Below, one piece after another: positions 34,350 through 42,824 of a stretch of DNA of 64,000 bases; the stretch's first letter is position 1; the number at the start of each line of letters is the position of its first letter. The notes beneath the pieces are model-generated. The model saw nothing but the letters and a program-made list of their open reading frames with translations. It did not search any database and was not told the DNA's origin. The position numbers and the translations under genes were made by a program. Source of the DNA: Parafrankia discariae (GTDB lineage Bacteria > Actinomycetota > Actinomycetes > Frankiales > Frankiaceae); the NCBI RefSeq assembly GCF_000373365.1, contig NZ_KB891241.1:1-64000 (forward strand). Reading direction: 5' to 3'.

Positions 34350-34808
34350 ATGCGGGTTTCGGAGGGCACGCGGGTCTCGGGGGAAATGAGTGGTCCGGCG
34401 GGCCTGGGCGCCGCCGTGGGCCTGAGCGTCTCGGAGGGCATGAGCGCGCTGGTCCTCGTCGTCGGGCCCGGGCACACCCTGCGCCAGGCGGCCCGGCTGA
34501 TGGCCGCCCGGCACGTGGGCGCCGCCGTCGTGCTCGACGGCGACGGCCAGGGGTTCGGGATCCTCACCGAACGCGACGTCCTGCGGGCGATCGCGGCCGA
34601 CCAGGATCCGGACGTCGAGGTGGTGGGTGACCATCTCACCCGGGACGTGGTGGTCGCCGCTCCCGACTGGTCACTCGACGAGGCCGCCGCGGTGATGTTG
34701 CGCGGCGGGTTCCGGCACCTCGTGGTCACCACCGGAGCCGAGGTCGAGGGTGTCCTCTCGATGCGTGACGTGGTGCGCTGCTGGAGTCGGCAGCGGGTGT
34801 CGGCCTGA
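34350..34808 (+). CDS. Tandem CBS-domain protein
   Basis: A 152-residue protein made of a short Gly/Ser-rich lead and two CBS motifs: GHTLRQAARLMAARHVGAAVVLDGDGQGFGILTERDVLRAIA, then DWSLDEAAAVMLRGGFRHLVVTTGAEVEGVLSMRDVVR. CBS pairs bind adenosyl ligands and usually regulate another protein; no partner domain is present. GGAGG precedes ATG 34350. It lies upstream of the Crp/Fnr gene with 117 nt between, which contains a palindrome, so they are probably separate units. Confidence 0.88.
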   Translation: MRVSEGTRVSGEMSGPAGLGAAVGLSVSEGMSALVLVVGPGHTLRQAARLMAARHVGAAVVLDGDGQGFGILTERDVLRAIAADQDPDVEVVGDHLTRDVVVAAPDWSLDEAAAVMLRGGFRHLVVTTGAEVEGVLSMRDVVRCWSRQRVSA

Positions 34809-34837
34809 CGTGTCGGGAGTGGCGGATATGACCAGTC

Positions 34838-34855
34838 GTGACTATTTGGTCACGG
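34838..34855 (+). promoter_or_regulatory. Candidate Crp/Fnr-type operator
   Basis: CGTGAC-TATTTG-GTCACG is a perfect 6-bp-arm inverted repeat centred 79 bp before the start codon of a Crp/Fnr-family gene. The GTGA/TCAC half-sites match Crp preference, but they are 2 bp further apart than in the classical TGTGA-N6-TCACA site. It may mark autoregulation. Confidence 0.5.
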
Positions 34856-34925
34856 TTTTGCGGTGAACGTGTCGGCTCCGGGATCTGCGGCACACGAGAC
34901 CGCCGGGCGGCGCTACGTTCACGGC

Positions 34926-35603
34926 ATGCACGACACTGAGGCGGTCACGCTGCTGCGGGCGACCACGCTGCTGAAGGAGCTCGACGAGGAGGACCTGCTG
35001 CGGCTGGCCAGCCGGTCCGTGACCCGGCGCTTCCGCCGGGGCCAGGTCGTTTTCACCGAGGGGGAGCCGGCCGACACCCTCCTCGTCGTCGCGTCCGGGC
35101 GACTCAAGATCCTCACCAAGGCCGACGACGGGCGCGACCACGTGCTCAACATCGCCGGCCCGCGGGAGACGCTGGGCGAGCTCAACATCGTCGAGGCCGG
35201 CACGAGGTCCGCGAGCGTCGAGGCGCTGGAGCCGAGCACCGCCCTGGTGCTCGAGCGCAGCGCCGTGTGGGAGCTCGTCCGGGAGCGCCCGGCGGTCGCC
35301 GAGCAGCTCATCCGCGCGCTGGTGGCGCATGTGCGCCGCCTCACCGGGGCGAACGCGGACCTGGTCTTCCTCGACCTGCCGCGCCGGGTCGCGAAGCTGT
35401 TGCTGATGCGGATGCGTGAGGCCGGTCGGCCGGTCATCGAGCTGGGCCTGACCCAGACCGAGATCGCGTCGCTGCTCGGCGGCTCACGCCAGTCGGTCAA
35501 CCAGGCGCTGCGCGAGTTCGAGCGGCGGGCGTGGATCCTGTCCGAAGGCCAGACGATCACGATCATGCAGGTCGACCGCCTCCACCGGTTCGCGGGCGAC
35601 TGA
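34926..35603 (+). CDS. Crp/Fnr-family transcriptional regulator
   Basis: A 225-residue protein. Residues about 10-125 form a cyclic-nucleotide-binding barrel with the phosphate-binding cassette TLGELNIVEAGTRSASVEAL (the Gly-Glu and Arg-Ser-Ala expected of cAMP binders). A dimer helix and a winged HTH (LTQTEIASLLGGSRQSVNQALREFERRAWI) complete it. There is no N-terminal FNR cysteine cluster. TACGTT at 34914-34919 ends 6 nt before ATG 34926, implying a leaderless transcript. A palindromic site upstream suggests autoregulation. Direct targets cannot be read from the sequence. Confidence 0.9.
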   Translation: MHDTEAVTLLRATTLLKELDEEDLLRLASRSVTRRFRRGQVVFTEGEPADTLLVVASGRLKILTKADDGRDHVLNIAGPRETLGELNIVEAGTRSASVEALEPSTALVLERSAVWELVRERPAVAEQLIRALVAHVRRLTGANADLVFLDLPRRVAKLLLMRMREAGRPVIELGLTQTEIASLLGGSRQSVNQALREFERRAWILSEGQTITIMQVDRLHRFAGD

Positions 35604-35780
35604 CTCCACGGTGACTTCACGGCGGGCGCGCATGGCACTCGCCACACTTGCCACGTGTCCAGTGTGTTACATCGTAAGGTGGGACGCTGGCGGCGAACCC
35701 GTCCCCGTCGCGCGCTCCGGTCACTGACCAGGCAGACCGGGCGCGTGACGGCCAGACACGGTTCCAGCGAGAGGTCCATC

Positions 35781-37454
35781 GTGGTTCACGACACCCCAGC
35801 TCCGTCCGGTTCGGCCCCGCTCGGTTCAGCTCCGCTCGGCGCTGTCGAAGGGCTCCCGTTCGACCGGGAGTCGCTGCACATCTACGACACCACGCTGCGC
35901 GACGGCACCCAGCAGGAAGGCCTGTCGCTGTCGGTCGCCGACAAGCTGGCGGTCGCCCGGCACCTCGACGACCTGGGTGTCGGCTTCATCGAGGGCGGCT
36001 GGCCCGGCTCGAATCCGAAGGACGCCGAGTTCTTCCGGCGGGCCCGTACCGAGCTCGACCTCAACGGCGCGCTGCTGACCGCGTTCGGGTCCACCCGGCG
36101 GGCCAGCAAGGCCGTCGCCGACGACTCCCAGGTCGCCGCGCTGCGCGACGCCGGCACCTCCGTGGTCTGCCTGGTCGCCAAGGCCGACCGCCGGCACGTC
36201 GAGCGCGCGCTGCGGACCACCCCCGCCGAGAACCTCGCGATGATCCGGGACACCGTCCGGCACCTGACGAACGAGGGCAAGCGGGTCTTCGTCGACGCCG
36301 AGCACTTCTTCGACGGCCACCGCGCAGACGAGGCCTACGCGCTGGAGATGGTGCGCACCGCCGCCGAGGCCGGCGCCGAGGTGATCGTGCTGTGTGACAC
36401 CAACGGCGGCATGCTGCCGACCCGGATCGGTGACGTCGTGGCGGCCACGCTCGCCAGCACCGGAGCGCGCCTGGGTATCCACACCCACGACGACGCCGCC
36501 TGCGCAGTCGCGAACAGCCTGGTGGCGATCGAGGCCGGGGCCACCCACGTCCAGGGGACCGCCAACGGCTACGGCGAGCGCTGCGGCAACGCCAACCTGT
36601 TCAGCGTCGTCGCCGGCCTGGAGACCAAGCTGGGCCGCCAGGTGCTGCCGGCCGGGCGGCTGCGTGAGCTCGTGCGGGTCTCGCACGCCATCGACGAGGT
36701 CACCAACTCGACCCCGAGCACGCACCGGCCCTACGTCGGCGCCAGCGCCTTCGCGCACAAGGCGGGCCTGCACGCCAGCGCCGTCAAGATCGACCCCGAC
36801 ATGTACCAGCACATCGACCCGGCCGCCGTCGGCAACGACATGCGGATGCTCGTCTCCGAGCTGGCCGGCCGCGCGACCCTCGAGCTCAAGGGCCGCGAGC
36901 TCGGCCTGGACCTCTCCGGGGAGCGCGAGGCGCTCGGCCGGGTGCTGGAGATGGTCAAGGACCGGGAGGCCGCGGGCTACGCCTACGAGGCCGCCGAGGC
37001 ATCCTTCGAGCTCATGCTGCTGGACGAGGTCTCGGGCCGGGAGCGGTTCTTCACCCTGGAGTCCTGGCGGGTCATCGTCGAGCAGCGCTCCGGTGACGAG
37101 GTCGTCAGCGAGGCCACGGTGAAGCTCACCTCCCACGGTGAGCGGCACGTGTCGACGGCGGAGGGCAACGGGCCCGTCAACGCGCTCGACACCGCCCTGC
37201 GCAAGGCGCTGGAGAAGGCCTACCCGGGCCTGGCCGACCTCGACCTGGTCGACTACAAGGTCCGCATCCTCGACGGCCGGCAGGGCACTGGCGCGGTCAC
37301 CCGCGTCCTGGTGGAGACCAGCGACGGCCGCGGCCGCTGGGACACCATCGGCGTCGACGAGAACATCATCGCCGCCTCCTGGGTGGCGCTGCAGGACGCC
37401 GTCACCTACGGCCTGCGCCGCCAGGGCGAGCGCCCCGACCCGGACGCCGTCTGA
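35781..37454 (+). CDS. cimA: (R)-citramalate synthase (CimA)
   Basis: A 557-residue enzyme condensing pyruvate and acetyl-CoA to citramalate, giving 2-ketobutyrate without threonine. The DRE-TIM catalytic domain shows IYDTTLRDGTQQEGLSLSV, FIEGGWPGSNPKD and the metal site HTHDDAACAVANSL. VQGTANGYGERCGNANL follows, and a C-terminal LeuA-type regulatory domain (about 440-545, VSTAEGNGPVNALDTALR). The family name is assigned over homocitrate or isopropylmalate synthase by GGWPGSNPKD and NGYGERCGN, typical of CimA. GAGAGG precedes GTG 35781. LeuB and LeuCD in this window can complete the pathway. A large inverted repeat follows. Confidence 0.93.
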   Translation: MVHDTPAPSGSAPLGSAPLGAVEGLPFDRESLHIYDTTLRDGTQQEGLSLSVADKLAVARHLDDLGVGFIEGGWPGSNPKDAEFFRRARTELDLNGALLTAFGSTRRASKAVADDSQVAALRDAGTSVVCLVAKADRRHVERALRTTPAENLAMIRDTVRHLTNEGKRVFVDAEHFFDGHRADEAYALEMVRTAAEAGAEVIVLCDTNGGMLPTRIGDVVAATLASTGARLGIHTHDDAACAVANSLVAIEAGATHVQGTANGYGERCGNANLFSVVAGLETKLGRQVLPAGRLRELVRVSHAIDEVTNSTPSTHRPYVGASAFAHKAGLHASAVKIDPDMYQHIDPAAVGNDMRMLVSELAGRATLELKGRELGLDLSGEREALGRVLEMVKDREAAGYAYEAAEASFELMLLDEVSGRERFFTLESWRVIVEQRSGDEVVSEATVKLTSHGERHVSTAEGNGPVNALDTALRKALEKAYPGLADLDLVDYKVRILDGRQGTGAVTRVLVETSDGRGRWDTIGVDENIIAASWVALQDAVTYGLRRQGERPDPDAV

Positions 37455-37463
37455 CGGTCGGAC

Positions 37464-37513
37464 CGGTCGGGGGCGTCCCCCGACTGGTCCCAGTCGGGGG
37501 ACGCCCCCGACCG
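37464..37513 (+). terminator. Large inverted repeat/terminator after cimA
   Basis: The two 23-nt arms (37464-37486 and 37491-37513) are perfectly complementary around a GTCC loop. Each arm also contains its own hairpin, GTCGGGGGCGTCCCCCGAC or its complement, so the element can form either one long stem or two short ones. It starts 9 nt after the cimA stop. No T tract. Confidence 0.75.
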
Positions 37514-37832
37514 AGCCCACGGCGCCGCCTCTTCATCACCGGTCGATCTACACGGCCAACACGGCCCATGCGTTTCGGGCCTGTCCTGTCAAAGAATTCC
37601 CGGTTGACGCCAACGCCGCCCGGCCATCCTTTGGTGCCCGTTACGCTGGCCGCGACGCTTTCGGGCATCCCGGGCATCCGCCGCAGATGGCGGCGGGCGG
37701 GTTCGGGGGCTCCCCGGGGGCGACGGTGATGGGCGATCTCGGCTGCTGCGGCCGAGGAGAGGGGACGGCCGTGTCGCGGTGCCCGGCGGTTGAGCGCCCG
37801 ACAGGGCGTGGCCGCTTTCGGGGAGGTCGGCG

Positions 37833-40205
37833 ATGAGCCGCCGTTCCACCGGTGGTGTGGGCGGACGCCGGGGCGGCTCGCACCGCTCGTCGCCCGGAGT
37901 ACCGGACATCGTGTGGGTCGACCCGCCGTCCGGGCGCCGTCGCCGCGCGGGCGGCCGTCGTCGTTCCACCGCGGGGCGCGCAGAGGCCACCGCGCGCATC
38001 GAGCTTCCAGCACCCGCCCAGCTTCCGGCACCCGTCGAGGTTCCGGTGCCCGCCCAGCTTCCGGCACCCGTCGAGGTTCCGGTGCCCGCCCAGGTTCCAG
38101 CGCCCGTCGAGGTTCCGGCGCGTGGCGAGGACCAGGCGTCGGACGACAGTTCTCCCGGGGCCACGCCGGCACCGGGGGGCGATGACCCCGAGCAGGACGT
38201 TCTCTACGGTCGGCCGTCCTCCGCCGAGCGGGCCGCGGCCCGCCGGGGCGGGACCGCCGCCGGCCGTCGGGTACGGCTGGGCCGGCGCCCCGCACCCGGT
38301 GCCTGGCCGGCGGGTGGAAACCGGTCACGCACCACGCGGAGCCGGACCGGAAGCCGGAGCCAGGGGCGGGACCGGAGGGCGTCCGCGAACGGGGCCTGGG
38401 CGTTGCCGAAGATCGCGCTCGCGGCGACAGCCCTCACGCTCGCCGTCACCGCGGTGGCCGGGCCGTCGTCCGAGGCCGTCGCCGCGAAACTCACCGGCCC
38501 TGTCAACGGGCGGGTGGACCAGACGGAGCTGCTTCCCGAGGGTGGCGCCGCCTTCGGGAGCGCGACCGTGGACGATCTCGCCGGTGTCGTGGGCGCCTCC
38601 GGGCAGGTCCGCCTGCCGGTGCGAGCCGGCCTCGCCGCCGCGCCGGTCGCGAGCCGGTCGGCCGGATCCGGTGCCGACGCCTCCGCCGCCTCCACCACGC
38701 CGTCGACCGGCACCACGTCCGTGGGTTCGTCGGGCAGCGGTGCCGGCGGTGACGGCGCTGCCGACGGCACCGTCCGCAACGAGCCGCTCGCGACCCCGCC
38801 CGGCTCCAGCGAGGAGGCGTCGACCATCCCGGCCCGGGCCCTGGCCGCGTACACCGGCGCGGCCGACCGGGCCGTCGCCGAGTATCCGGGTTGCTACCTG
38901 CACTGGTCGGTCCTCGCCGGCATCGGCGCGATCGAGTCGGGCCACGGGCAGGGCGCGCGAACGGCCGGCGACGGCCGGGTCACCCCCACCGTCGTCGGCC
39001 CGCGCCTCGACGGCTCGCCCGGAATGTTCCGCATCCGTGACACCGACGACGGCTGGCTCGACGGTGACACCGTCTGGGACCGGGCGGTCGGTCCCATGCA
39101 GTTCACACCGTCCATGTGGCGCTGGATCGGGCGCGACGCCGACGGCGACGGCCGCGCGGACCCCAACGACTTCGACGACGCCGCCCTGACCGCGGCCGAT
39201 CGGCTCTGCCAGGCCGGGGGTGACCTGCGCATACCCGAGAACGTGCTCGCCGCGGTGCGCTCCTACAACCCCTCCGAGGCCTACATCCGCTCCGTGCTCG
39301 GCTGGGCGGCCTGGTACGCCGTCGGACCGACCGTCGTCGGCAGTCTGGGCACCGTGCCGACCGGCGCGGCGGGCGACGGCGCGACCGGGGGCGACGGCGG
39401 CGACCCGGCCACCGAGGCACTGGCGACCGACCAGCCCTTCCAGGTCACCACCCTCGTCCCGCTGCCGGGTTCGTCCGACGGCCCGTGCGTGGCACCCGTG
39501 ATCGACCAGGCCTCGATCGGCGCGGGCGGCGTCGGAGGGGACGTCGTGACCGAATCGGAATACGAGTCGCTGGAGGTCCGCGCCCGGGTGGGTGGCACCG
39601 CCGAGCGGACGGTGACCATCGAGCTCACCCTGCTGGACCGGACCGGCGCGACGGTGGCGACCGGGGTGAGCGCGCGGGCGCTGCCCGGCGGCGACGGCGT
39701 CGTGCCGCTGGGCCGGCTCGACGGGCTGGCGATCGGGCGGGCCACCGGCCGCGGCCCCTTCGACGTGCGGGTCCGGATCCAGCCGTCCGGCCAGGACTGC
39801 CAGCCGGCGCAGGCCACCGCACAGGTCGGCAACGTCGATCCGGTGGACTTCGCCGGCGCGCCGTCCACGCTGGCCAGCCTCCGCCGGCGGCTGGAGACCT
39901 ACCGGGACACCGGACGGATCACCCAGACGGCCGCGGCGGATCTGCTCGTCAGCCTGCCGGGCGGCGACGGCGGCCTGCAGGCCTCCGTGGAGCTCGTCCG
40001 GTTCCTCGACCGCCTCGCCGCGGCCATCCGGATCGGGGAGATCGCCGCCGACGCGGCCACGGGTCTCGGTGACGTCGCCGAAGCCCTGCAGTCCCAGCTG
40101 GACCCGCCGGCGAGCACCCCGCCCGTGGGCGGAACCCCCGCACCGGCCACGGGCGACGACGTCCCGCTGCCGTTCGACGTCGTCCCGCTGGCGCCCGGGA
40201 CCTGA
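37833..40205 (+). CDS. Lytic transglycosylase-like cell-wall hydrolase
   Basis: A 790-residue secreted or anchored protein. An Arg-rich lead contains a Pro-rich repeat (APVEVPVPAQLP units, about residues 57-95). A hydrophobic segment follows near residue 190-212 (IALAATALTLAVTAVAG). The lytic transglycosylase domain (about 345-500) has the catalytic Glu in GIGAIESGHGQ (about E368), VGPMQFTPSMWRWIG, a Ca-binding-like loop DADGDGRADPNDFDDAALTAADRLC, and AVRSYNPSEAYIRSVLGWA. The C-terminal ~270 residues include a beta-rich region and a helical region I do not recognise. GGGGAGG precedes ATG 37833. It cleaves peptidoglycan glycan strands by inference. Confidence 0.83.
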   Translation: MSRRSTGGVGGRRGGSHRSSPGVPDIVWVDPPSGRRRRAGGRRRSTAGRAEATARIELPAPAQLPAPVEVPVPAQLPAPVEVPVPAQVPAPVEVPARGEDQASDDSSPGATPAPGGDDPEQDVLYGRPSSAERAAARRGGTAAGRRVRLGRRPAPGAWPAGGNRSRTTRSRTGSRSQGRDRRASANGAWALPKIALAATALTLAVTAVAGPSSEAVAAKLTGPVNGRVDQTELLPEGGAAFGSATVDDLAGVVGASGQVRLPVRAGLAAAPVASRSAGSGADASAASTTPSTGTTSVGSSGSGAGGDGAADGTVRNEPLATPPGSSEEASTIPARALAAYTGAADRAVAEYPGCYLHWSVLAGIGAIESGHGQGARTAGDGRVTPTVVGPRLDGSPGMFRIRDTDDGWLDGDTVWDRAVGPMQFTPSMWRWIGRDADGDGRADPNDFDDAALTAADRLCQAGGDLRIPENVLAAVRSYNPSEAYIRSVLGWAAWYAVGPTVVGSLGTVPTGAAGDGATGGDGGDPATEALATDQPFQVTTLVPLPGSSDGPCVAPVIDQASIGAGGVGGDVVTESEYESLEVRARVGGTAERTVTIELTLLDRTGATVATGVSARALPGGDGVVPLGRLDGLAIGRATGRGPFDVRVRIQPSGQDCQPAQATAQVGNVDPVDFAGAPSTLASLRRRLETYRDTGRITQTAAADLLVSLPGGDGGLQASVELVRFLDRLAAAIRIGEIAADAATGLGDVAEALQSQLDPPASTPPVGGTPAPATGDDVPLPFDVVPLAPGT
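38001..38122 (+). repeat. 36-bp in-frame repeat in the transglycosylase gene
   Basis: Two identical 36-bp units (38021-38056 and 38057-38092) are flanked by a half copy and a degenerate third copy. They encode LPAPVEVPVPAQ, a Pro/Val-rich extended spacer. Copy number is likely to vary between strains. Confidence 0.85.
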
Positions 40206-40209
40206 CTGA

Positions 40210-40248
40210 CCGGGACGCTGTGGCGGCCAGCCCGCCACAGCGTCCCGG
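40210..40248 (+). terminator. Terminator after the transglycosylase gene
   Basis: CCGGGACGCTGTGGCGG (40210-40226) pairs perfectly with CCGCCACAGCGTCCCGG (40232-40248) around a 5-nt loop, starting 4 nt after the stop codon. No T tract. Confidence 0.72.
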
Positions 40249-40347
40249 CACCTCCACCCCGCCCCCGCCTGGTCGCTTGGAGTGACCGGTGCGGTGGTCG
40301 GGGCGCGCGTGCCCCCGTAACGTCGTCCGGCATGGGGGAGGGCGACG

Positions 40348-41277
40348 ATGCTTCTGCGGACGATCCGAGGCCGTGTCGTGGACGAGCGCGCGCTGCGCGC
40401 CGAGCTGCGTGGATGGGCCGCCGAGGCCGCCGAGGCCGCCGGTGTTGTCGGGGGTGCCGAGGGTCTCGGGCCTGGTGGCGGGAGCCGCGCCGACCGGTTC
40501 GGCGTGACCGCTGGAATGGCCGGGGACGGCCTGTTCGTCGGCCTGTTACTCCTGCCCGGCGACACCGCGCGAGCAGTCCCGCACGGCACCCCGCACGGCA
40601 CGCGGTGGCGGCGGCTGGGGCGATGGCTGTGCCCCGCCGTGGTCGTCGACCACCCGTGCGTCCAGGTCGTCGGGGAGATGGCCGTCGGGGAGGTGGCCCC
40701 GGAGCCCGGGGCCACGGAGGCGGGACGCCACCCCGGGCAGGCGTTGAACGCGGCGCGCTACGTCCGCGTCACCTGGGGGCGGACCGTCGACCGGAGCGCG
40801 CTGTGGGCGCTGCGGCGCCGCCTCGCCGACCGGCTGCCCGACGGCCGCCCCGACCTGCTGGGCCTGCTGTCGGCGGCCACCGCGGGCGGGGCGCTGGTCG
40901 AGGTCGCCTACCACGAGTCCGAGGAGCTGACCCACGCCGCCGATCGCGGTGATCCGGATCCGGAGGTGGCCGAGCTCCTCGACGAGGCGCGTGCGCTGGT
41001 CACGGTGTCCGGCACCGACGTCCTGCGCTCGCCGTGGCCGCACCTGCCCGCGCCGTGCGCCGATCCGCCCCAGGGCGGACGGGACGGCGTCGCGCCCACC
41101 CCGGACCGGGGCGGGCGGGAAAGGGCCGCGCCAGCGGCACTCGGGGCCGCCGGCACGACATCAGTTCACCGGACGGGGACGCTCCCCGCGTCTCAGTCCT
41201 CCTCCGGGATCTCCTCCCACCACTGGCACCACCAGTCGCCGCCGACGAGGATCCGCAGCTTCGGGTGCCAGCAGTAG
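40348..41277 (+). CDS. Hypothetical protein
   Basis: A 309-codon frame with a credible start: TAACGT box at 40318, GGGGGAGG 6-8 nt before ATG 40348. Residues 1-225 look like a folded protein (MLLRTIRGRVVDERALRAELRGW... FVGLLLLPG... ALNAARYVRVTWGRTVDRSALWALRRRLADRLP... ALVEVAYHESEEL), but I recognise no family. The last ~80 codons turn Gly/Arg/Ser-rich and the final 85 bp run antisense to the convergent small Cys-protein gene, so the natural C terminus is uncertain. Confidence 0.6.
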   Translation: MLLRTIRGRVVDERALRAELRGWAAEAAEAAGVVGGAEGLGPGGGSRADRFGVTAGMAGDGLFVGLLLLPGDTARAVPHGTPHGTRWRRLGRWLCPAVVVDHPCVQVVGEMAVGEVAPEPGATEAGRHPGQALNAARYVRVTWGRTVDRSALWALRRRLADRLPDGRPDLLGLLSAATAGGALVEVAYHESEELTHAADRGDPDPEVAELLDEARALVTVSGTDVLRSPWPHLPAPCADPPQGGRDGVAPTPDRGGRERAAPAALGAAGTTSVHRTGTLPASQSSSGISSHHWHHQSPPTRIRSFGCQQ

Positions 41278-41459
41278 GTGATGTCCTTGTCGGTGTCCAG
41301 GTAGTACAGGCAGTTGTCGCAGCGCTCATCGCCGTTCGGCTTACCGCGGAGGATGGCGTCCTCCGCGAGGTGGCCCAGCTTGACGCTGAGCTCCTCGTCG
41401 ATCGGCTTGGGCTCGGGTGCGCCGACGTCGTAGACGGGGGTCGAGTCGATCTCGGTCAC
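41193..41459 (-). CDS. Small four-cysteine, HiPIP-like protein
   Basis: An 88-residue acidic protein. The C-terminal half has four cysteines in the pattern CDNCLYY, YCWHPKL, WWCQWW. This spacing and the aromatic GDWWCQWWEE end resemble high-potential iron-sulfur proteins (CxxC..C..WC..W), so a [4Fe-4S] or zinc site is possible. There is no signal peptide. AAGGAGAAC precedes the GTG start at 41459 by 5 nt, a strong ribosome-binding site, so the gene is real. Its function is unknown. It converges on the preceding hypothetical gene and is divergent from the FAH gene. Confidence 0.78.
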   Translation of the reverse strand: MTEIDSTPVYDVGAPEPKPIDEELSVKLGHLAEDAILRGKPNGDERCDNCLYYLDTDKDITYCWHPKLRILVGGDWWCQWWEEIPEED

Positions 41460-41708
41460 CGTTCTCCTTCCAGGTCGCTGGCGGGTCGTGCTGGGTCACG
41501 CCGTGTCCCGACCGGGGCGTCGACCCGTTTCCGGCAATCCTGCCTGATTCTCGGCTTCTCTTCGTCGTCCCGGTGAACCGGATCCGGCGGCCGGGCGGCC
41601 GAACGGCCGGGCGGTTCGGACCACAGTGCGGCCGGACGCCGCCGTGTGCCGGGACCCGGCCCGGATCCGGACGCACCGATCGCCGCGTTCGGTCGGTACG
41701 GTCGCGGA

Positions 41709-42485
41709 GTGCGCATAGCGAGGTACACCGACGGGTCCGAGCCGGCATTCGGAGTGGTGGAAGGCTCCGTGGCGGACGGAACCGCCATTGTTGCCGGGAT
41801 CACACCGCATCCGTTCGCGCCCTTCACCTTCACCGGGGCGCGGCAACCGCTGGCGGAGGTACGCCTGCTGGCTCCCGTCCTGCCCAGCAAGATTCTCTGT
41901 ATCGGGAAGAACTACGCCGACCACGCCCGGGAGATGGGCGGCGAGGCCCCGGCCAGCCCCGTGCTGTTCCTGAAGCCGTCGACGAGTGTGGCCGGCCCCG
42001 GGGACCCGATCGTGCTGCCGCCGGACAGCGAGCGGGTCGACTACGAGGGCGAACTGGCCGTCGTCATCGGCCGGCTCTGCCGTGACGTGCCGGTCGAACG
42101 GGCGTTGTCCGTCGTTCTCGGCTACACCTGCGCGAACGACGTGACCGCGCGCGACCAGCAGACGACGGACGGCCAGTGGACCCGCGCCAAGGGCCACGAC
42201 ACGTTCTGCCCGATCGGCCCCTGGATCGAGACGGACCTCGACCCGTCCGACCGGGTCATCCGGACGACGCTGGACGGCGAGGTCCGCCAGGACTCGCGGA
42301 CCAAACTGCTTCTGCACGACGTTCCGGCGCTGGTGGCGTTCATGTCCCGGGCGATGACGCTGCTCCCGGGAGACGTCCTGCTCACCGGCACCCCGGCCGG
42401 AGTCGGCCCGATGCGCGCCGGCCAGACCGTGGCCGTCACGGTGGACGGCATCGGAACCCTGACAAACCCGGTGACCACCCGCTGA
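41709..42485 (+). CDS. Fumarylacetoacetate hydrolase family protein
   Basis: A 258-residue FAH-fold enzyme. The N-terminal small domain is followed by SKILCIGKNYADHAREMG, the metal-binding glutamates in DYEGELAVVIG, an Asp in CANDVTARDQQ, KGHDTFCPIGPW, and LLPGDVLLTGTPAGVGPM. Members hydrolyse or decarboxylate acylpyruvates or similar diketo acids; the substrate cannot be told here. The gene normally precedes gltX in mycobacteria and Streptomyces (from memory), but here tRNA genes follow directly. TACGGT (41697-41702) ends 6 nt before GTG 41709, giving a leaderless start. Confidence 0.9.
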   Translation: MRIARYTDGSEPAFGVVEGSVADGTAIVAGITPHPFAPFTFTGARQPLAEVRLLAPVLPSKILCIGKNYADHAREMGGEAPASPVLFLKPSTSVAGPGDPIVLPPDSERVDYEGELAVVIGRLCRDVPVERALSVVLGYTCANDVTARDQQTTDGQWTRAKGHDTFCPIGPWIETDLDPSDRVIRTTLDGEVRQDSRTKLLLHDVPALVAFMSRAMTLLPGDVLLTGTPAGVGPMRAGQTVAVTVDGIGTLTNPVTTR

Positions 42486-42496
42486 CACCAGCCCAC

Positions 42497-42586
42497 AACC
42501 CCACAACCCCCGCCAGCCCGCGGCGGCCCGGCCCACAGCTCCGGCTGTCGGCCGGGTCGAGGCGAGGGGGAGGGGGTTGTGGGGTT
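42497..42586 (+). terminator. Long inverted repeat after the FAH gene
   Basis: AACCCCACAACCCCC (42497-42511) is perfectly complementary to GGGGGTTGTGGGGTT (42572-42586). The 60-nt interior folds into a further GC stem (CGGCC.CACAGC with GCTGT.CGGCCG). It separates the FAH gene from the tRNA genes. Confidence 0.6.
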
Positions 42587-42694
42587 TGGGAGTGGGGGGC
42601 GATCGGGGCGGACGGGGCGACTCGCCCTGCGCGCACCCCCGTGTGGACCGGGGCCGCCGATGGGGTACAGTAGGCATCGCCCGCAAGGGCCCCA

Positions 42695-42766
42695 TGGGGT
42701 ATGGGGTAATTGGCAGCCCAACAGATTCTGGCTCTGTTAGTCTAGGTTCGAGTCCTGGTACCCCAG
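42695..42766 (+). tRNA. tRNA-Gln (CTG)
   Basis: A complete cloverleaf: acceptor TGGGGTA/TACCCCA, D arm with GGTAATTGGCAG, anticodon arm ACAGA-TTCTGGC-TCTGT (anticodon CTG), and T arm CTAGG-TTCGAGT-CCTGG. The discriminator base is G and CCA is not encoded directly. In this organism the tRNA is presumably charged with Glu and amidated by GatCAB, encoded in the same window. Confidence 0.96.
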
Positions 42767-42824
42767 CTGCACCAGATGCACCGCGATGCTGTATATTGCA
42801 AGAGTCACAAACACAGACAGTCTT

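Noticed and set aside
38001-38122. CRISPR-like repeats
   Set aside because: The 36-bp units are contiguous with no spacers and are in frame inside a coding region. No CRISPR array or cas gene occurs in the window.
40332-40952. Overlapping frame starting at an ATG 7 nt after TAACGT
   Set aside because: The predicted product is Arg/Pro/Ala-rich and unstructured; the ATG at 40348 has a good ribosome-binding site and a folded-looking product.
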